From: Gemmatimonadota bacterium
GTDB lineage: Bacteria > Gemmatimonadota > Gemmatimonadetes > Gemmatimonadales > Gemmatimonadaceae
Direction of reading: 5' to 3'
Assembly: GCA_021413975.1 (NCBI GenBank)
Contig: JAIOPJ010000029.1
Location: 1-64,000 of the forward strand
Length of the DNA stretch: 64,000 nucleotides
Each line of letters begins with the position of its first letter. Positions within the stretch are counted from its first letter, which is position 1. This document shows positions 36,069 to 44,071 of the stretch, in pieces. A model generated the notes under the pieces. The model saw nothing but the letters and a program-made list of their open reading frames with translations. It was not told the DNA's origin and made no database searches. Both the position numbers and the translations under genes were made by a program.

Positions 36069-36105
36069 CGATGAAGGCTGGATGATGAAGGCGGAAAGAT
36101 GACGG
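36069..36105. repeat. GATGAAGG short repeat tract
   Basis: GATGAAGG-type units (GATGAAGGCTGGATGATGAAGG and following) in the divergent region between the GNAT and PAP2 genes. Similar tracts lie at 26264, 43969 and 63841. Confidence 0.45.
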
Positions 36106-36138
36106 ACGGACCGCGTCGCAGGGAATCCTTCTTCCTGC

Positions 36139-36144
36139 TAAACT
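36139..36144 (+). promoter_or_regulatory. -10 box (TAAACT), predicted leaderless start
   Basis: TAAACT ends seven bases before ATG 36152 and no Shine-Dalgarno is present; the transcript probably starts at the ATG. Confidence 0.45.
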
Positions 36145-36151
36145 ACGACAC

Positions 36152-36994
36152 ATGAAAGCTTCGCGCCTCTGCCTGACGATCCTGCTGATCCCGTTCGTTG
36201 CGGGAAGCACGGGGGGGCAGGAACCGGTGAAGCGCGATTCGAGCGTCACGCCGGCTCCGCTCGTGATGAAGCGCGATCTCCTCGTACTCGGTGCCGGCGC
36301 TGGGCTGGCGTTCCTGGCGCAGCACGTGGATCTCCGGGTGCGCGATGAGGTCCGGTCGGGGGGGTGGCAGGGGAACGGCCTGCTCGATGCGATCGAGCCG
36401 GTCGGGGATCTGTGGGGCGGGGCCGCGGCCGTCGGGGCGGGATTCGTGCTCTGGGGCGGCGGACGCTACGCCGGGAATGCCACGGTCGCGGCCTCGGGAC
36501 TGCGCGCCGTGGAGGCGATCACGGTCTCGGGGCAGATCACGGCGCTTCTCAAGGGTGCGATCGGACGGGCTCGGCCCCGGGTGGACTCGACCGACGCCTG
36601 GAACGTGGAGTTCGGACGTGGGTTCCGGGGCTCCTCCGGCGACTACATGTCGATGCCCTCCGGGCACACCACGGCCGCCTTCGCCTTCGCCGCCGCCGTG
36701 ACGAGCGAGGTCGCGCGCCGCGCGCCGGAGCGGGCGCGGCTCGTGGGGATCACGACCTACGGTCTCGCCGGCATCACGGCCTATTCGCGGATGCACAGCA
36801 ACGCGCACTGGCTGAGCGATGTGACCGTGGGGGCGGCGATCGGCATGGCCAGCGGTTGGGCCGTCACGCGCTGGCATGCGACGCGGCCCCACAACCGGTT
36901 CGACGAGCTCCTGCTCGGTCGGGCGTTGTCGCCGCTCGTGTTGCGGTCGCCGGGCGGTGGCACGCTCGTCGGAGCGTCGATCGCATGGCGTTAG
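36152..36994 (+). CDS. Exported PAP2-family phosphatase
   Basis: A 280-residue membrane/periplasmic phosphatase with a signal peptide (about 1-22). The three signature motifs are intact: KGAIGRARP (KxxxxxxRP, near 134), PSGHTT (near 169) and SRMHSNAHWLSDVTVG (SRxxxxxHxxxD, near 212). The histidines form and hydrolyse a phospho-enzyme intermediate. Substrates in the family are lipid phosphates such as undecaprenyl pyrophosphate or phosphatidic acid; which one applies is unknown. It overlaps the next gene by ten bases. Confidence 0.92.
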   Translation: MKASRLCLTILLIPFVAGSTGGQEPVKRDSSVTPAPLVMKRDLLVLGAGAGLAFLAQHVDLRVRDEVRSGGWQGNGLLDAIEPVGDLWGGAAAVGAGFVLWGGGRYAGNATVAASGLRAVEAITVSGQITALLKGAIGRARPRVDSTDAWNVEFGRGFRGSSGDYMSMPSGHTTAAFAFAAAVTSEVARRAPERARLVGITTYGLAGITAYSRMHSNAHWLSDVTVGAAIGMASGWAVTRWHATRPHNRFDELLLGRALSPLVLRSPGGGTLVGASIAWR

Positions 36995-37521
36995 ACGGCA
37001 TCTTCATCACGACCGAGCTCGAGGGCGACCTCGCGAAGCGCATCCACGCGCACCAGCTCGAGTTCGATCCGAAGATGGCCAACTTCCTCCCGCCGCATGT
37101 GACACTGATCGGTTCCTCGGGGGCGGGTCCGATCCCCTCCGACACGCCGGTCGCCGAGCTCAAGGCGAGGATCCTCCCGGTGACCGAGGCGACGGCACCG
37201 ATCACACTGCGATTCGGCCCGCCCGAACGGTTCGTCCAGCGCGAGATCGTCTCGCTCCCGCTCGATCCGCACGGCCCGATCCGCACGCTCCACGAGCGGC
37301 TCCGGGGGTGCGGGATCCCGCTGCTGCAGGCGCGGTACCCGTTCACGCCACACTGCACCATCAACCTGTACCCGACGCTGACGCCGGCGACGCTCAAGCG
37401 CTTGCTGGCGATCCGCGAGAGCGAGGAGTTCACCCTGCACACGATCTGCGTCTATCACACGAAGGAGCCGCAGAAGCCGCGGCTGCTGTTCCGGGCGTCG
37501 CTCGGGGGGACGTCCAAGTGA
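36985..37521 (+). CDS. 2'-5' RNA ligase / 2H phosphoesterase family protein
   Basis: A 178-residue protein with the two HxT/S-type motifs of the 2H superfamily: PPHVTLIG (near 38) and PHCTINLY (near 124). Members hydrolyse or form 2'-linked RNA phosphodiesters or related cyclic phosphates. Start ATG 36985, inside the end of the PAP2 gene, with GGAGCG eight bases upstream. The in-frame extension upstream has no support. Role unknown. Confidence 0.88.
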   Translation: MALDGIFITTELEGDLAKRIHAHQLEFDPKMANFLPPHVTLIGSSGAGPIPSDTPVAELKARILPVTEATAPITLRFGPPERFVQREIVSLPLDPHGPIRTLHERLRGCGIPLLQARYPFTPHCTINLYPTLTPATLKRLLAIRESEEFTLHTICVYHTKEPQKPRLLFRASLGGTSK

Positions 37522-37555
37522 GCGGGGCGGTCGGGCGCCCGCGCGGAAACGGCTC

Positions 37556-37628
37556 CACCACCGAGGCACCGAGGACACCGAGGAACCGCGGATCGGTCGT
37601 TCCCGGTGCCCCCGGTGCCTCGGTGGTG
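37556..37628. repeat. Dispersed inverted repeat, copy A
   Basis: CACCACCGAGGCACCG at 37556-37571 pairs perfectly with 37613-37628; the inner arms are similar but imperfect. This is the same element as the copy at 38540-38615. Its right arm ends in GTGGTG and supplies the likely start codon (37623 or 37626) of the following hydrolase. Confidence 0.75.
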
Positions 37629-38528
37629 AACGCCGTTCGCCGTGCGGGATGGGCACTACTGCTGTGCTTGGCGCTATCGTCTTCCGCGAGCGCACAACAA
37701 CGTCTCCTCCGCGCGTCGGACAACGACACGCTCCCCTCGAAGCCCCCCACCGCGCGCATCCACTACGGCCCGGACTCCCTCCAGTTCGGCGACCTCCGAC
37801 TCCCGGCCACCCCGGGGCCGCACCCGGTGGTGATCGTGATCCATGGCGGCTGCTGGGTCTCGCGCTTCGCCACGATCCAGAACAGCTCGGCCCTCGCCGA
37901 CGCCCTGCGGGACGCGGGGTTCGCGACCTGGAACATCGAATACCGGCGTACCGACAGTCCCGGCGGCGGTTGGCCCAACACCTTCCTCGATGTCGCGCGT
38001 GCCACGGACCACCTGCGGACCATCGCCACGCAGTACGCGCTCGACCTCACGCACACCATCGCGCTCGGTCACTCGGCGGGCGGGCACCTCGCGCTCTGGC
38101 TCGCGGCGGCGGATCGCGTGCCGGCCGCGAGCGGGATCGCGCGCCGCGATCCGCTCAAGCTGCGCGGGGCCATCGCACTCGCGGGGATCGCCGACCTCGC
38201 CGATTTCCGCACCTACTCCATGAACAGCTGCGGCAGCGTCGTCGATCCGTTCATGGGCGGCTCGCCCGAGGAGTTCCCGGAACGCTACGCGGCGGGATCA
38301 CCGGTGGCGCTCTTCCCGCTCTCGGTGCCGCAGGTGCAGATCGTCGGGACGCTGGACCGCGTGATGCCGCAGCGCGCGCGCGAGGCGCATGAGGCGGCGG
38401 CTCGCGCGAGCGGGAGCGCGTTCGAGCTGATCGTGATCGACGGGGCGGGGCATCACGAGCTCATGTCGCCGCGCAGTGCGGCGTGGCCGGCGATCGAGAC
38501 CGCCGTACGGAGTCTGCTCAGGCCGTAA
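37626..38528 (+). CDS. Exported alpha/beta hydrolase (esterase-like)
   Basis: A 300-residue hydrolase with a signal peptide (RRAGWALLLCLALSSSASAQ). The oxyanion motif is IHGGCWV (near 75), the nucleophile elbow GHSAGGH (near 146), the acid GTLDRVMP and the final His in GAGHHELM. The best start is GTG 37626 (or 37623), which lies in the right arm of a dispersed inverted repeat. The frame is open upstream to GTG 37518, which overlaps the previous stop and has a G-rich Shine-Dalgarno; using it would put about 36 repeat-encoded residues before the signal peptide. Substrate unknown. Confidence 0.85.
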   Translation: MNAVRRAGWALLLCLALSSSASAQQRLLRASDNDTLPSKPPTARIHYGPDSLQFGDLRLPATPGPHPVVIVIHGGCWVSRFATIQNSSALADALRDAGFATWNIEYRRTDSPGGGWPNTFLDVARATDHLRTIATQYALDLTHTIALGHSAGGHLALWLAAADRVPAASGIARRDPLKLRGAIALAGIADLADFRTYSMNSCGSVVDPFMGGSPEEFPERYAAGSPVALFPLSVPQVQIVGTLDRVMPQRAREAHEAAARASGSAFELIVIDGAGHHELMSPRSAAWPAIETAVRSLLRP

Positions 38529-38539
38529 CTGCCGCGACG

Positions 38540-38615
38540 TTCACCACCGAGGCACCGAGGACACCGGGAACTGCTGCTCCGCGGTTCCCGGTGTCCTCGG
38601 TGCCTCGGTGGTGAA
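38540..38615. repeat. Dispersed inverted repeat, copy B (perfect 32-bp stem)
   Basis: Positions 38540-38571 are the exact reverse complement of 38584-38615, with a 12-base loop. It lies between two convergent hydrolase genes and could terminate both. Internally it is built of CACCGAGG-type units. A related copy is at 37556 and a degenerate half-copy at 56785. Confidence 0.9.
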
Positions 38616-38629
38616 ATGCAGTTCGCCGT

Positions 38630-39550
38630 TCAGTCCGGCAACGCCGGCGACTCGACATCGACGGACGCGACCCGCCGCACGAACTTCCCGATCGCCGTGA
38701 AGTACGTCGCCGAGTCGGCCGCGAACGCCCGATCATGGCCGCCGGTCAGCGTCACGAACTCCTTCGGCGCCGGCGCGGCGTCGAACAACCGCTTCCCGAA
38801 CTCGAACGGGATCGCGCCATCGTCACTCGCATGCATGAACAGCTTGGGCATCGCGATCGAGTCGATCCGCTCCACCGAGGCGAATCGTTCGCCCGAGAGC
38901 AGGCGGATCGGCATCCACGGGTACCGCGCTGCACCGACGTCGGGAATGGAGGTGAACGCGCCCTCGAGGATCAGCCCCCCGGCTTCCACGTTCGCCGCGA
39001 GATGCGTTGCGACGCCGGAGCCGAGCGAGTGGCCGTAGATGATGACGTGCTGCGGGTCGATGCCCTTCACCCGCACCATCCAGTCGTAGACGCTCTGCGC
39101 ATCACGGTAGAGCGCCTCCTCGTCCAGCGGGCCGTCGTCGCTCACGCCGTAGCTGCGGTAGTCGTACGAGACGATCCCCACGCCTTGGGCCGCGAGCGCG
39201 CGCGACCACTGCTGCCGCAAGTCGAGGGAGATGTTGCCGGCGTTGCCGTGGTTGACGAGCACCCAGTAGCCGAGCGCCGTGGCGCTGTCGGCGGGCGGGA
39301 TCGTCCAGGTGCTGAGCTCGAGCGAATCGATCGAGCGGATGCGAGCGGCCGTCACGTGCAGGTCGGCGGCGGGCGCGACCATGCCTCGGCCGCCGTACAC
39401 GTCAGGATGGTAGACGAACGAGCGTTCGTTGACCTTCATGTACGCCATCGCGGCGAGGTAGCCGCCCACGGCGACGCCGAGCGGGACGATCAGCAGCCAG
39501 AGGCGTGAGCGGGACGCCGGCGGGTTCACGCGTTCATGGAAGCCGCTCAT
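38630..39550 (-). CDS. Membrane-anchored alpha/beta hydrolase
   Basis: A 306-residue protein with one N-terminal membrane segment (about 17-37, LWLLIVPLGVAVGGYLAAMAY) and a hydrolase domain of the BEM46/ABHD13-like kind. The oxyanion region is NHGNAGN, the nucleophile elbow YGHSLGSGVA, the acid in HASDDGAIPF and the His in GGHDRAF. ATG 39550 has GGGAGG seven bases upstream. The longer upstream frame is unsupported. Probably faces the periplasm; substrate unknown. Confidence 0.9.
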   Translation of the reverse strand: MSGFHERVNPPASRSRLWLLIVPLGVAVGGYLAAMAYMKVNERSFVYHPDVYGGRGMVAPAADLHVTAARIRSIDSLELSTWTIPPADSATALGYWVLVNHGNAGNISLDLRQQWSRALAAQGVGIVSYDYRSYGVSDDGPLDEEALYRDAQSVYDWMVRVKGIDPQHVIIYGHSLGSGVATHLAANVEAGGLILEGAFTSIPDVGAARYPWMPIRLLSGERFASVERIDSIAMPKLFMHASDDGAIPFEFGKRLFDAAPAPKEFVTLTGGHDRAFAADSATYFTAIGKFVRRVASVDVESPALPD

Positions 39551-39578
39551 GTGCCGCGCCTCCCGCGAAGTCCCCGGA

Positions 39579-40091
39579 TCACTTGAGCGCCTTCTGGATC
39601 GCCGCCTCGATGTCCTGCTTCCCGCCGACCCCCGTGTACACGACCTTCCCGTTCCTGTCGACCACGACCACGTAGCTCGTGGCGGGTACGTCGTAGTCAC
39701 CCACGGCATCGCCGCGGCGATCGTAGAAATGCGTGAAGCCCAGCAGGTGCTCCGTGGTATACCGGCGCACCCGCTCTGGCGACTGGTTCACGCTCACCGA
39801 CACGCCGATGAACGCCACCTTGCCCGCGTGCTTGGCCTGCGCGGCCGCGAGCGTCGGTTCGAGCTCACGGCAGTTCGGGCACCAGGTCGCCCAGAACTCG
39901 ATCACCGCCGGCTTCCCCGCGAAGGCCGCCGCGAGCTGGGCCGGCCTGCCGTCGAGCGTCTCCACCGTGGCATCCGGGGCCTTGGCGCCGATGTCGATGC
40001 CGAGCTGTGCCGTGAGCACGCGCGGTGCCGCGCCGAACAGGAGTGCGATCGCCACGGATGTCACAAGGGACTTCGATACGACCCTGATCAT
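39579..40091 (-). CDS. TlpA/ResA-like thioredoxin-fold protein
   Basis: A 170-residue exported thioredoxin-fold protein (signal peptide about 1-29, ending VLTAQ). The redox motif is FWATWCPNCRELEP (CPNC, near 74-77) and the cis-proline follows in VPATSYVVVVD. It would reduce disulfides in periplasmic targets such as apocytochrome c. ATGA overlap with the upstream CcdA-like gene shows the pair works together: CcdA passes electrons across the membrane to this protein. Confidence 0.9.
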   Translation of the reverse strand: MIRVVSKSLVTSVAIALLFGAAPRVLTAQLGIDIGAKAPDATVETLDGRPAQLAAAFAGKPAVIEFWATWCPNCRELEPTLAAAQAKHAGKVAFIGVSVSVNQSPERVRRYTTEHLLGFTHFYDRRGDAVGDYDVPATSYVVVVDRNGKVVYTGVGGKQDIEAAIQKALK

Positions 40092-40804
40092 ATGAGCAGC
40101 TTCCCCATCTCTATGAGATAGTACTCGGCCACGCCGAGCATGATGAATGCGAAGAGACGCTTGACCCACACCATCCAGGCGCCGGCGCGCGGGAGGCGCG
40201 AGACGGCACCGCTCGAGAGGCCCACCAGCACCAGCAGGGTGCACATCCCGAGGGAGAACACGAAGAGATACACGAAACCGAGCCCGGCGCTCCCTGTGGT
40301 GGTCACCCAGGTGAGGACGGCCGCCATCACCGGGGCGCCACAGGGGGCGGCGACGAGGCCGGACATGGAACCCATCACGAAGGCGCCGGCGGCGCGACCG
40401 CCCGTCCCGGCCGTGGCGGCCCGCTGCATGATGCTCGACGGGAGCTGGATGGGGATCACATCGAGCATCGCGAGGGCGGCGAGCACCAGGAGGTTCGCCA
40501 TGGCGAAGTAGAGCCACGGATCGGTGCTGATGGTGCCGAACATCGTGCCCGTGACCCCGGCGATGAGGCCGAGGACGGAGTAGACCGACGCGAGCCCCAA
40601 CACGTACGACATGGTGAGCGCGAAGGTGCGCCACTTGGGCGGAGCCACATCGCCGACGGTCTGCCCTCCCACGATCGCCGCGGTGATCGGGATCATGGGG
40701 TAGATGCAGGGCGTCATGCTCGTCAGCACGCCCGCGAGGAAGACCAGCGGGATCGCCGTGATGGGGCTGGTGCCGAGCCGGGAGGCGAGGTCGGAGAGAT
40801 CCAC
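40088..40804 (-). CDS. CcdA/DsbD-like transmembrane electron transporter
   Basis: A 238-residue protein with six predicted membrane segments. The two conserved cysteines sit in TPCIYPMIPIT (near 31) and APCGAPVM (near 136), as in CcdA and the DsbD membrane domain, which shuttle thiols from cytoplasmic thioredoxin to periplasmic partners. GTG 40804 is the best start (VDLSDLASRLG), but no Shine-Dalgarno is seen and the frame is open to 40942. First gene of a two-gene unit with the TlpA-like protein. Confidence 0.88.
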   Translation of the reverse strand: MDLSDLASRLGTSPITAIPLVFLAGVLTSMTPCIYPMIPITAAIVGGQTVGDVAPPKWRTFALTMSYVLGLASVYSVLGLIAGVTGTMFGTISTDPWLYFAMANLLVLAALAMLDVIPIQLPSSIMQRAATAGTGGRAAGAFVMGSMSGLVAAPCGAPVMAAVLTWVTTTGSAGLGFVYLFVFSLGMCTLLVLVGLSSGAVSRLPRAGAWMVWVKRLFAFIMLGVAEYYLIEMGKLLI

Positions 40805-41052
40805 TAGGGGCGGATGGGAGTTGGGAGAGGTGAGATGTAAGATGGCGCATCCGGCCGGCCCGGGCGCTGGCCCCGCTTCAGATGAAGCGTTCCGGGGGAT
40901 CGGAAGTTCGCTCAGGGGCCCCGCGGCACTCCTCCCGTTCAAGAATCACGGGTTCGGGCCGAGACTCTGCCTATCAGCAGGCTCCACTCCGGGATTGAAA
41001 CAGGCAGAGGGGTCTGGTCGTCCTGTCTCCGACCCCGACAACGAGACCCGCC
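40805..41052. promoter_or_regulatory. Divergent intergenic region with structured potential leader
   Basis: 248 bases between the CcdA gene (minus) and the 42-residue protein (plus). CTCTGCCT (40965-40972) pairs with AGGCAGAG (41002-41009), and GGGGTC near 41009 can pair with GACCCC near 41031, giving two adjacent or alternative stems before the plus gene. No riboswitch class is recognised. Confidence 0.35.
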
Positions 41053-41181
41053 ATGCTCGATCGCATCCGTTCCATCGTTCCCGCGCTCTCGAGCACGCTC
41101 GCGTACTCGTGGGCACCGCTCACGGTCGCGCTCTTCGCGGTCGCGGTGCTCTTCTCGGGCGGAGTCGGCGGCAGCCGGTAG
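41053..41181 (+). CDS. 42-residue single-pass membrane protein
   Basis: A short frame from ATG 41053. The first 20 residues are amphipathic (LDRIRSIVPALSSTLAYS), followed by one membrane segment (WAPLTVALFAVAVLFSGG) and a Gly/Arg tail. Codon use matches neighbouring genes. No good Shine-Dalgarno is visible. It ends 48 bases before the convergent agmatinase-family gene. Function unknown. Confidence 0.5.
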   Translation: MLDRIRSIVPALSSTLAYSWAPLTVALFAVAVLFSGGVGGSR

Positions 41182-41229
41182 GTCGCCCGCCCGCTCCCCG
41201 GATCGCCGTCCGCGCTCTGCCGCCGGCGG

Positions 41230-42099
41230 TCAGGCTTCCCGCGCCGCGAGACTCGCCAGCTCCTTCACCAGCTTGGCCGCGAGCGCCGCGGTGATCCCCT
41301 GCAGGTCGAGCATGGGGTTCAGCTCCACGATGTCGGCCCCCACGAGCGGCCCCTGCTGCGCCTGCAGCACATCGAGCAACTGGCGCGTGCTGAGTCCGCC
41401 CGGTTCCTGGTGCGACACGCCCGGCGCGAACGCCGGGTCGAGGCCGTCGAGGTCCACGCTCACATACAACGGGCCCGAGAGCACCGGCACCATGCGGCTC
41501 GTGAACTCGAGCATGGGGATGATCTCCACGCCGAACCGCTGTGCCTGCTCGCGTTGATGCCGGTTGAGCGTCCGGATGCCCACCTGCACGAGCCGCGACG
41601 CCAGCCCCTGCTCCATGATCCGCGCGAAGGGTGAGGCATGCGAGTGCGGGTTGCCCTCGAAGTCGTCGTAGAGATCGCAGTGGGCGTCGATGTGCAGGAT
41701 GTGCAGCGGTCCATGGATCGCGGCCAGGGCGCGCACCACTGGGTAGGTGATCGAGTGGTCGCCGCCAAGCACCAGAGGCACCAGAGTGGTCTCGTCGCGC
41801 TCGGCCGCTGCGGAGGAGGCTGCCGAGCCGGATGGCGAGACGAGCGCCGAGACGCGTGCGCTGATGCGCTCCGCGTCGGTGGCGTCCTCCCGGATCTCCA
41901 CGTCCCCCGCGTCGATCAACTCGATCTCGTGCCCGAGTTCGGCACCGCTCTCGGTCGCCGGGTTGCCCACATCGCTCGTGAGGATCTCACGGATCCGCGC
42001 CGGTGCCGCCGCCGGCCCGCGCCGGAACGACGAGTTCACGTCGGTCGGGACGCCCAGGAGCGCGACGCGGACCCGGGTGCTGTTGGTCACGGATCCCAT
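41230..42099 (-). CDS. Ureohydrolase (agmatinase/arginase family)
   Basis: A 289-residue ureohydrolase. The binuclear manganese site is recognisable: GGDHSIT (near 124), DAHCDLYD (near 148-155) and SVDLDGLDPAFAPG (near 220), followed by HQEPGGLSTRQ. These enzymes hydrolyse agmatine, arginine, formiminoglutamate or similar guanidino/imino compounds to release urea or formamide. Substrate cannot be fixed from the sequence; no histidine- or polyamine-pathway neighbours help. ATG 42099 is chosen; the upstream extension is basic and unsupported. Divergent from ettA. Confidence 0.9.
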   Translation of the reverse strand: MGSVTNSTRVRVALLGVPTDVNSSFRRGPAAAPARIREILTSDVGNPATESGAELGHEIELIDAGDVEIREDATDAERISARVSALVSPSGSAASSAAAERDETTLVPLVLGGDHSITYPVVRALAAIHGPLHILHIDAHCDLYDDFEGNPHSHASPFARIMEQGLASRLVQVGIRTLNRHQREQAQRFGVEIIPMLEFTSRMVPVLSGPLYVSVDLDGLDPAFAPGVSHQEPGGLSTRQLLDVLQAQQGPLVGADIVELNPMLDLQGITAALAAKLVKELASLAAREA

Positions 42100-42289
42100 G
42101 CCGCCACGCCTCGCGAAGAGTGTCCGACCGCGCGCCGCACGGACTGTCCGAGTGCGCACCGTTCCGTAGTGCGCGGGCCCACGCGCCGCTAACTTCAACC
42201 CCGGTCGGGGAAGTTACCGGCCCACGATGGAATCACCAGCAGCGAGCGCGCGCCCGGCCCGCTCTCGCCGCCTGCACCGGAGCACTGCG

Positions 42290-43963
42290 TTGGCACCACA
42301 GTTCATCTACGTCATGAAGGGGCTGAAGAAGGTCATCCCCCCTTCGCGCATCATCCTCGACGACATCTGGCTCTCGTTCTATCCCGGTGCCAAGATCGGC
42401 GTGCTCGGTCCCAACGGCGCGGGCAAGTCGTCACTGCTCAAGATCATGGCGGGCGTCGACCAGGACTTCCAGGGCGAGGCCTGGGCCCACAAGGGGACCA
42501 AGATCGGCTATCTCCCCCAGGAACCGCAGCTCGACGAGGCCCTCGACGTGCGCGGGAACGTGGAGGTCGCGGTCGCGGCGCAGCGCAAGCTGCTCACGCG
42601 CTATGAGGAGATCTCGCACAAGTTCGCCGAGCCCATGAGCGACGACGAGATGACCAAGCTCATCGACGAACAGGGCCGCGTGCAGGAACAGATCGACGCG
42701 CACGACCTCTGGAACCTCGACAACAAGATCGAGGTCGCGATGGACGCGCTGCGGCTCCCGCCCGCCGACGCGAGCGTGAAGAACCTCTCCGGCGGCGAGC
42801 GCCGCCGCGTGGCGCTCTGCCGCGTGCTGCTCGAGGAGCCCGACATGCTGCTCCTCGACGAGCCGACCAACCACCTGGACGCCGAGTCGGTGGCATGGCT
42901 CGAGCACTTCCTGGAGAGCTTCCCCGGCACCGTCGTCGCGATCACGCATGACCGGTACTTCCTCGACAACGTCGCCAAGTGGATCCTCGAACTCGACCGC
43001 GGCCGCGGCGTGCCGTACGAGGGCAACTACTCCGGCTGGCTCGACCAGAAGGCCACGCGGCTCAAGCAGGAGGAGAAGATCGCCTCGGCGCGCCAGCGCT
43101 CGCTCAACCGCGAGCTCGAGTGGGTGCGCATGGCGCCGCGCGCGCGGCAGGCCAAGAGCAAGGCCCGCCTGCAGAACTACGAAGACATGATGAGCGAGGA
43201 GCAGAACGAGAAGATCAACGCCAACGAGATCATCATCCCGCCGGCGCCGCGACTCGGCAACGACGTGGTGATCGCGAAGAAGCTCACCAAGGGCTTCGGC
43301 GACCGGCTGTTGATCGACAAGCTCGACTTCTCGCTGCCGCGTGGCGGCATCGTCGGCGTGATCGGCCCCAACGGTGCCGGCAAGTCGACGCTCTTCCGCA
43401 TGATCACGGGGCAGGAGACGCCCGACGGCGGCGAGCTCAAGGTCGGCGAGACCGTGCAGCTCGCGTACGTGGACCAGTCGCGCACGCTCGATCCCAACAA
43501 GACCGCGTGGGAGGAGATCAGCGGCGGGAACGAGCAGATCATGGTCGGCAAGAAGGAGATGAACACGCGCGCCTACCTCTCGACCTTCAACTTCAAGGGC
43601 ACCGACCAGCAGAAGAAGGTCGGGATCCTCTCGGGCGGTGAGCGCAACCGGCTGCATCTGGCCAAGACCGTCCTGAGCGGCGGCAACCTCCTGCTCCTCG
43701 ACGAACCGACCAACGACCTCGACGTCGACACGCTGCGCGCGCTCGAGGAGGCGCTCGTCGACTACTCCGGCTGCGCCGTGGTGATCTCGCACGACCGGTG
43801 GTTCCTCGACCGGCTCGCGACGCACATCCTGGCGTTCGAAGGGGACTCGGAGGTGGTCTGGTTCGAGGGGAACTACGGGGCGTACATCGAGGACCTGCGG
43901 CGGCGGAAGGGGGCGGATGCGGACCAGCCGCATCGGATCAAGTTCAAGCCGTTGGTCAGGTGA
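42290..43963 (+). CDS. ettA: ABC-F translation factor EttA
   Basis: A 557-residue soluble protein with two ABC ATPase domains and no membrane part; E. coli EttA is about the same length. TTG 42290 is chosen because GGAG lies eight bases upstream and the product then begins [17 protein letters not shown], the conserved EttA N-terminus. Walker A motifs are GPNGAGKS (domains 1 and 2), signatures LSGGERRR and LSGGERNR, Walker [13 protein letters not shown] and [12 protein letters not shown]. The interdomain linker, rich in Arg/Lys, contacts tRNA in the ribosomal E site. EttA regulates the first translation steps according to energy state. Confidence 0.95.
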   Translation: MAPQFIYVMKGLKKVIPPSRIILDDIWLSFYPGAKIGVLGPNGAGKSSLLKIMAGVDQDFQGEAWAHKGTKIGYLPQEPQLDEALDVRGNVEVAVAAQRKLLTRYEEISHKFAEPMSDDEMTKLIDEQGRVQEQIDAHDLWNLDNKIEVAMDALRLPPADASVKNLSGGERRRVALCRVLLEEPDMLLLDEPTNHLDAESVAWLEHFLESFPGTVVAITHDRYFLDNVAKWILELDRGRGVPYEGNYSGWLDQKATRLKQEEKIASARQRSLNRELEWVRMAPRARQAKSKARLQNYEDMMSEEQNEKINANEIIIPPAPRLGNDVVIAKKLTKGFGDRLLIDKLDFSLPRGGIVGVIGPNGAGKSTLFRMITGQETPDGGELKVGETVQLAYVDQSRTLDPNKTAWEEISGGNEQIMVGKKEMNTRAYLSTFNFKGTDQQKKVGILSGGERNRLHLAKTVLSGGNLLLLDEPTNDLDVDTLRALEEALVDYSGCAVVISHDRWFLDRLATHILAFEGDSEVVWFEGNYGAYIEDLRRRKGADADQPHRIKFKPLVR

Positions 43964-43968
43964 AGCGA

Positions 43969-43988
43969 TGAAGGCCGAAGGATGAAGG
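43969..43988. repeat. GATGAAGG short repeat tract
   Basis: Two GATGAAGG units separated by CCGAA, directly after the ettA stop and before the hairpin at 43990. Same motif as at 26264, 36069 and 63841. Confidence 0.4.
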
Positions 43989-43989
43989 G

Positions 43990-44011
43990 GGGGCGGCCGC
44001 GCGGCCGCCCC
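43990..44011 (+). terminator. Terminator after ettA
   Basis: A 22-base perfect palindrome, GGGGCGGCCGC paired with GCGGCCGCCCC, followed by TTCTTG. It lies 27 bases after the ettA stop. Confidence 0.65.
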
Positions 44012-44060
44012 TTCTTGCATCCGATCCTTCCTCCCTGCATCGTGAGGCACACATCCGGGG

Positions 44061-44066
44061 TATGAG
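44061..44066 (+). promoter_or_regulatory. -10-like box (TATGAG), possible leaderless start
   Basis: TATGAG ends five bases before ATG 44072; no Shine-Dalgarno precedes the ATG. Weaker than the other examples because the last base is not T. Confidence 0.3.
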
Positions 44067-44071
44067 ATCGA

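Noticed and set aside
40993-41001. GATTGAAAC, a typical CRISPR repeat end
   Set aside because: Occurs once, no repeated units or spacers around it and no cas genes; chance match inside a stem-loop region.
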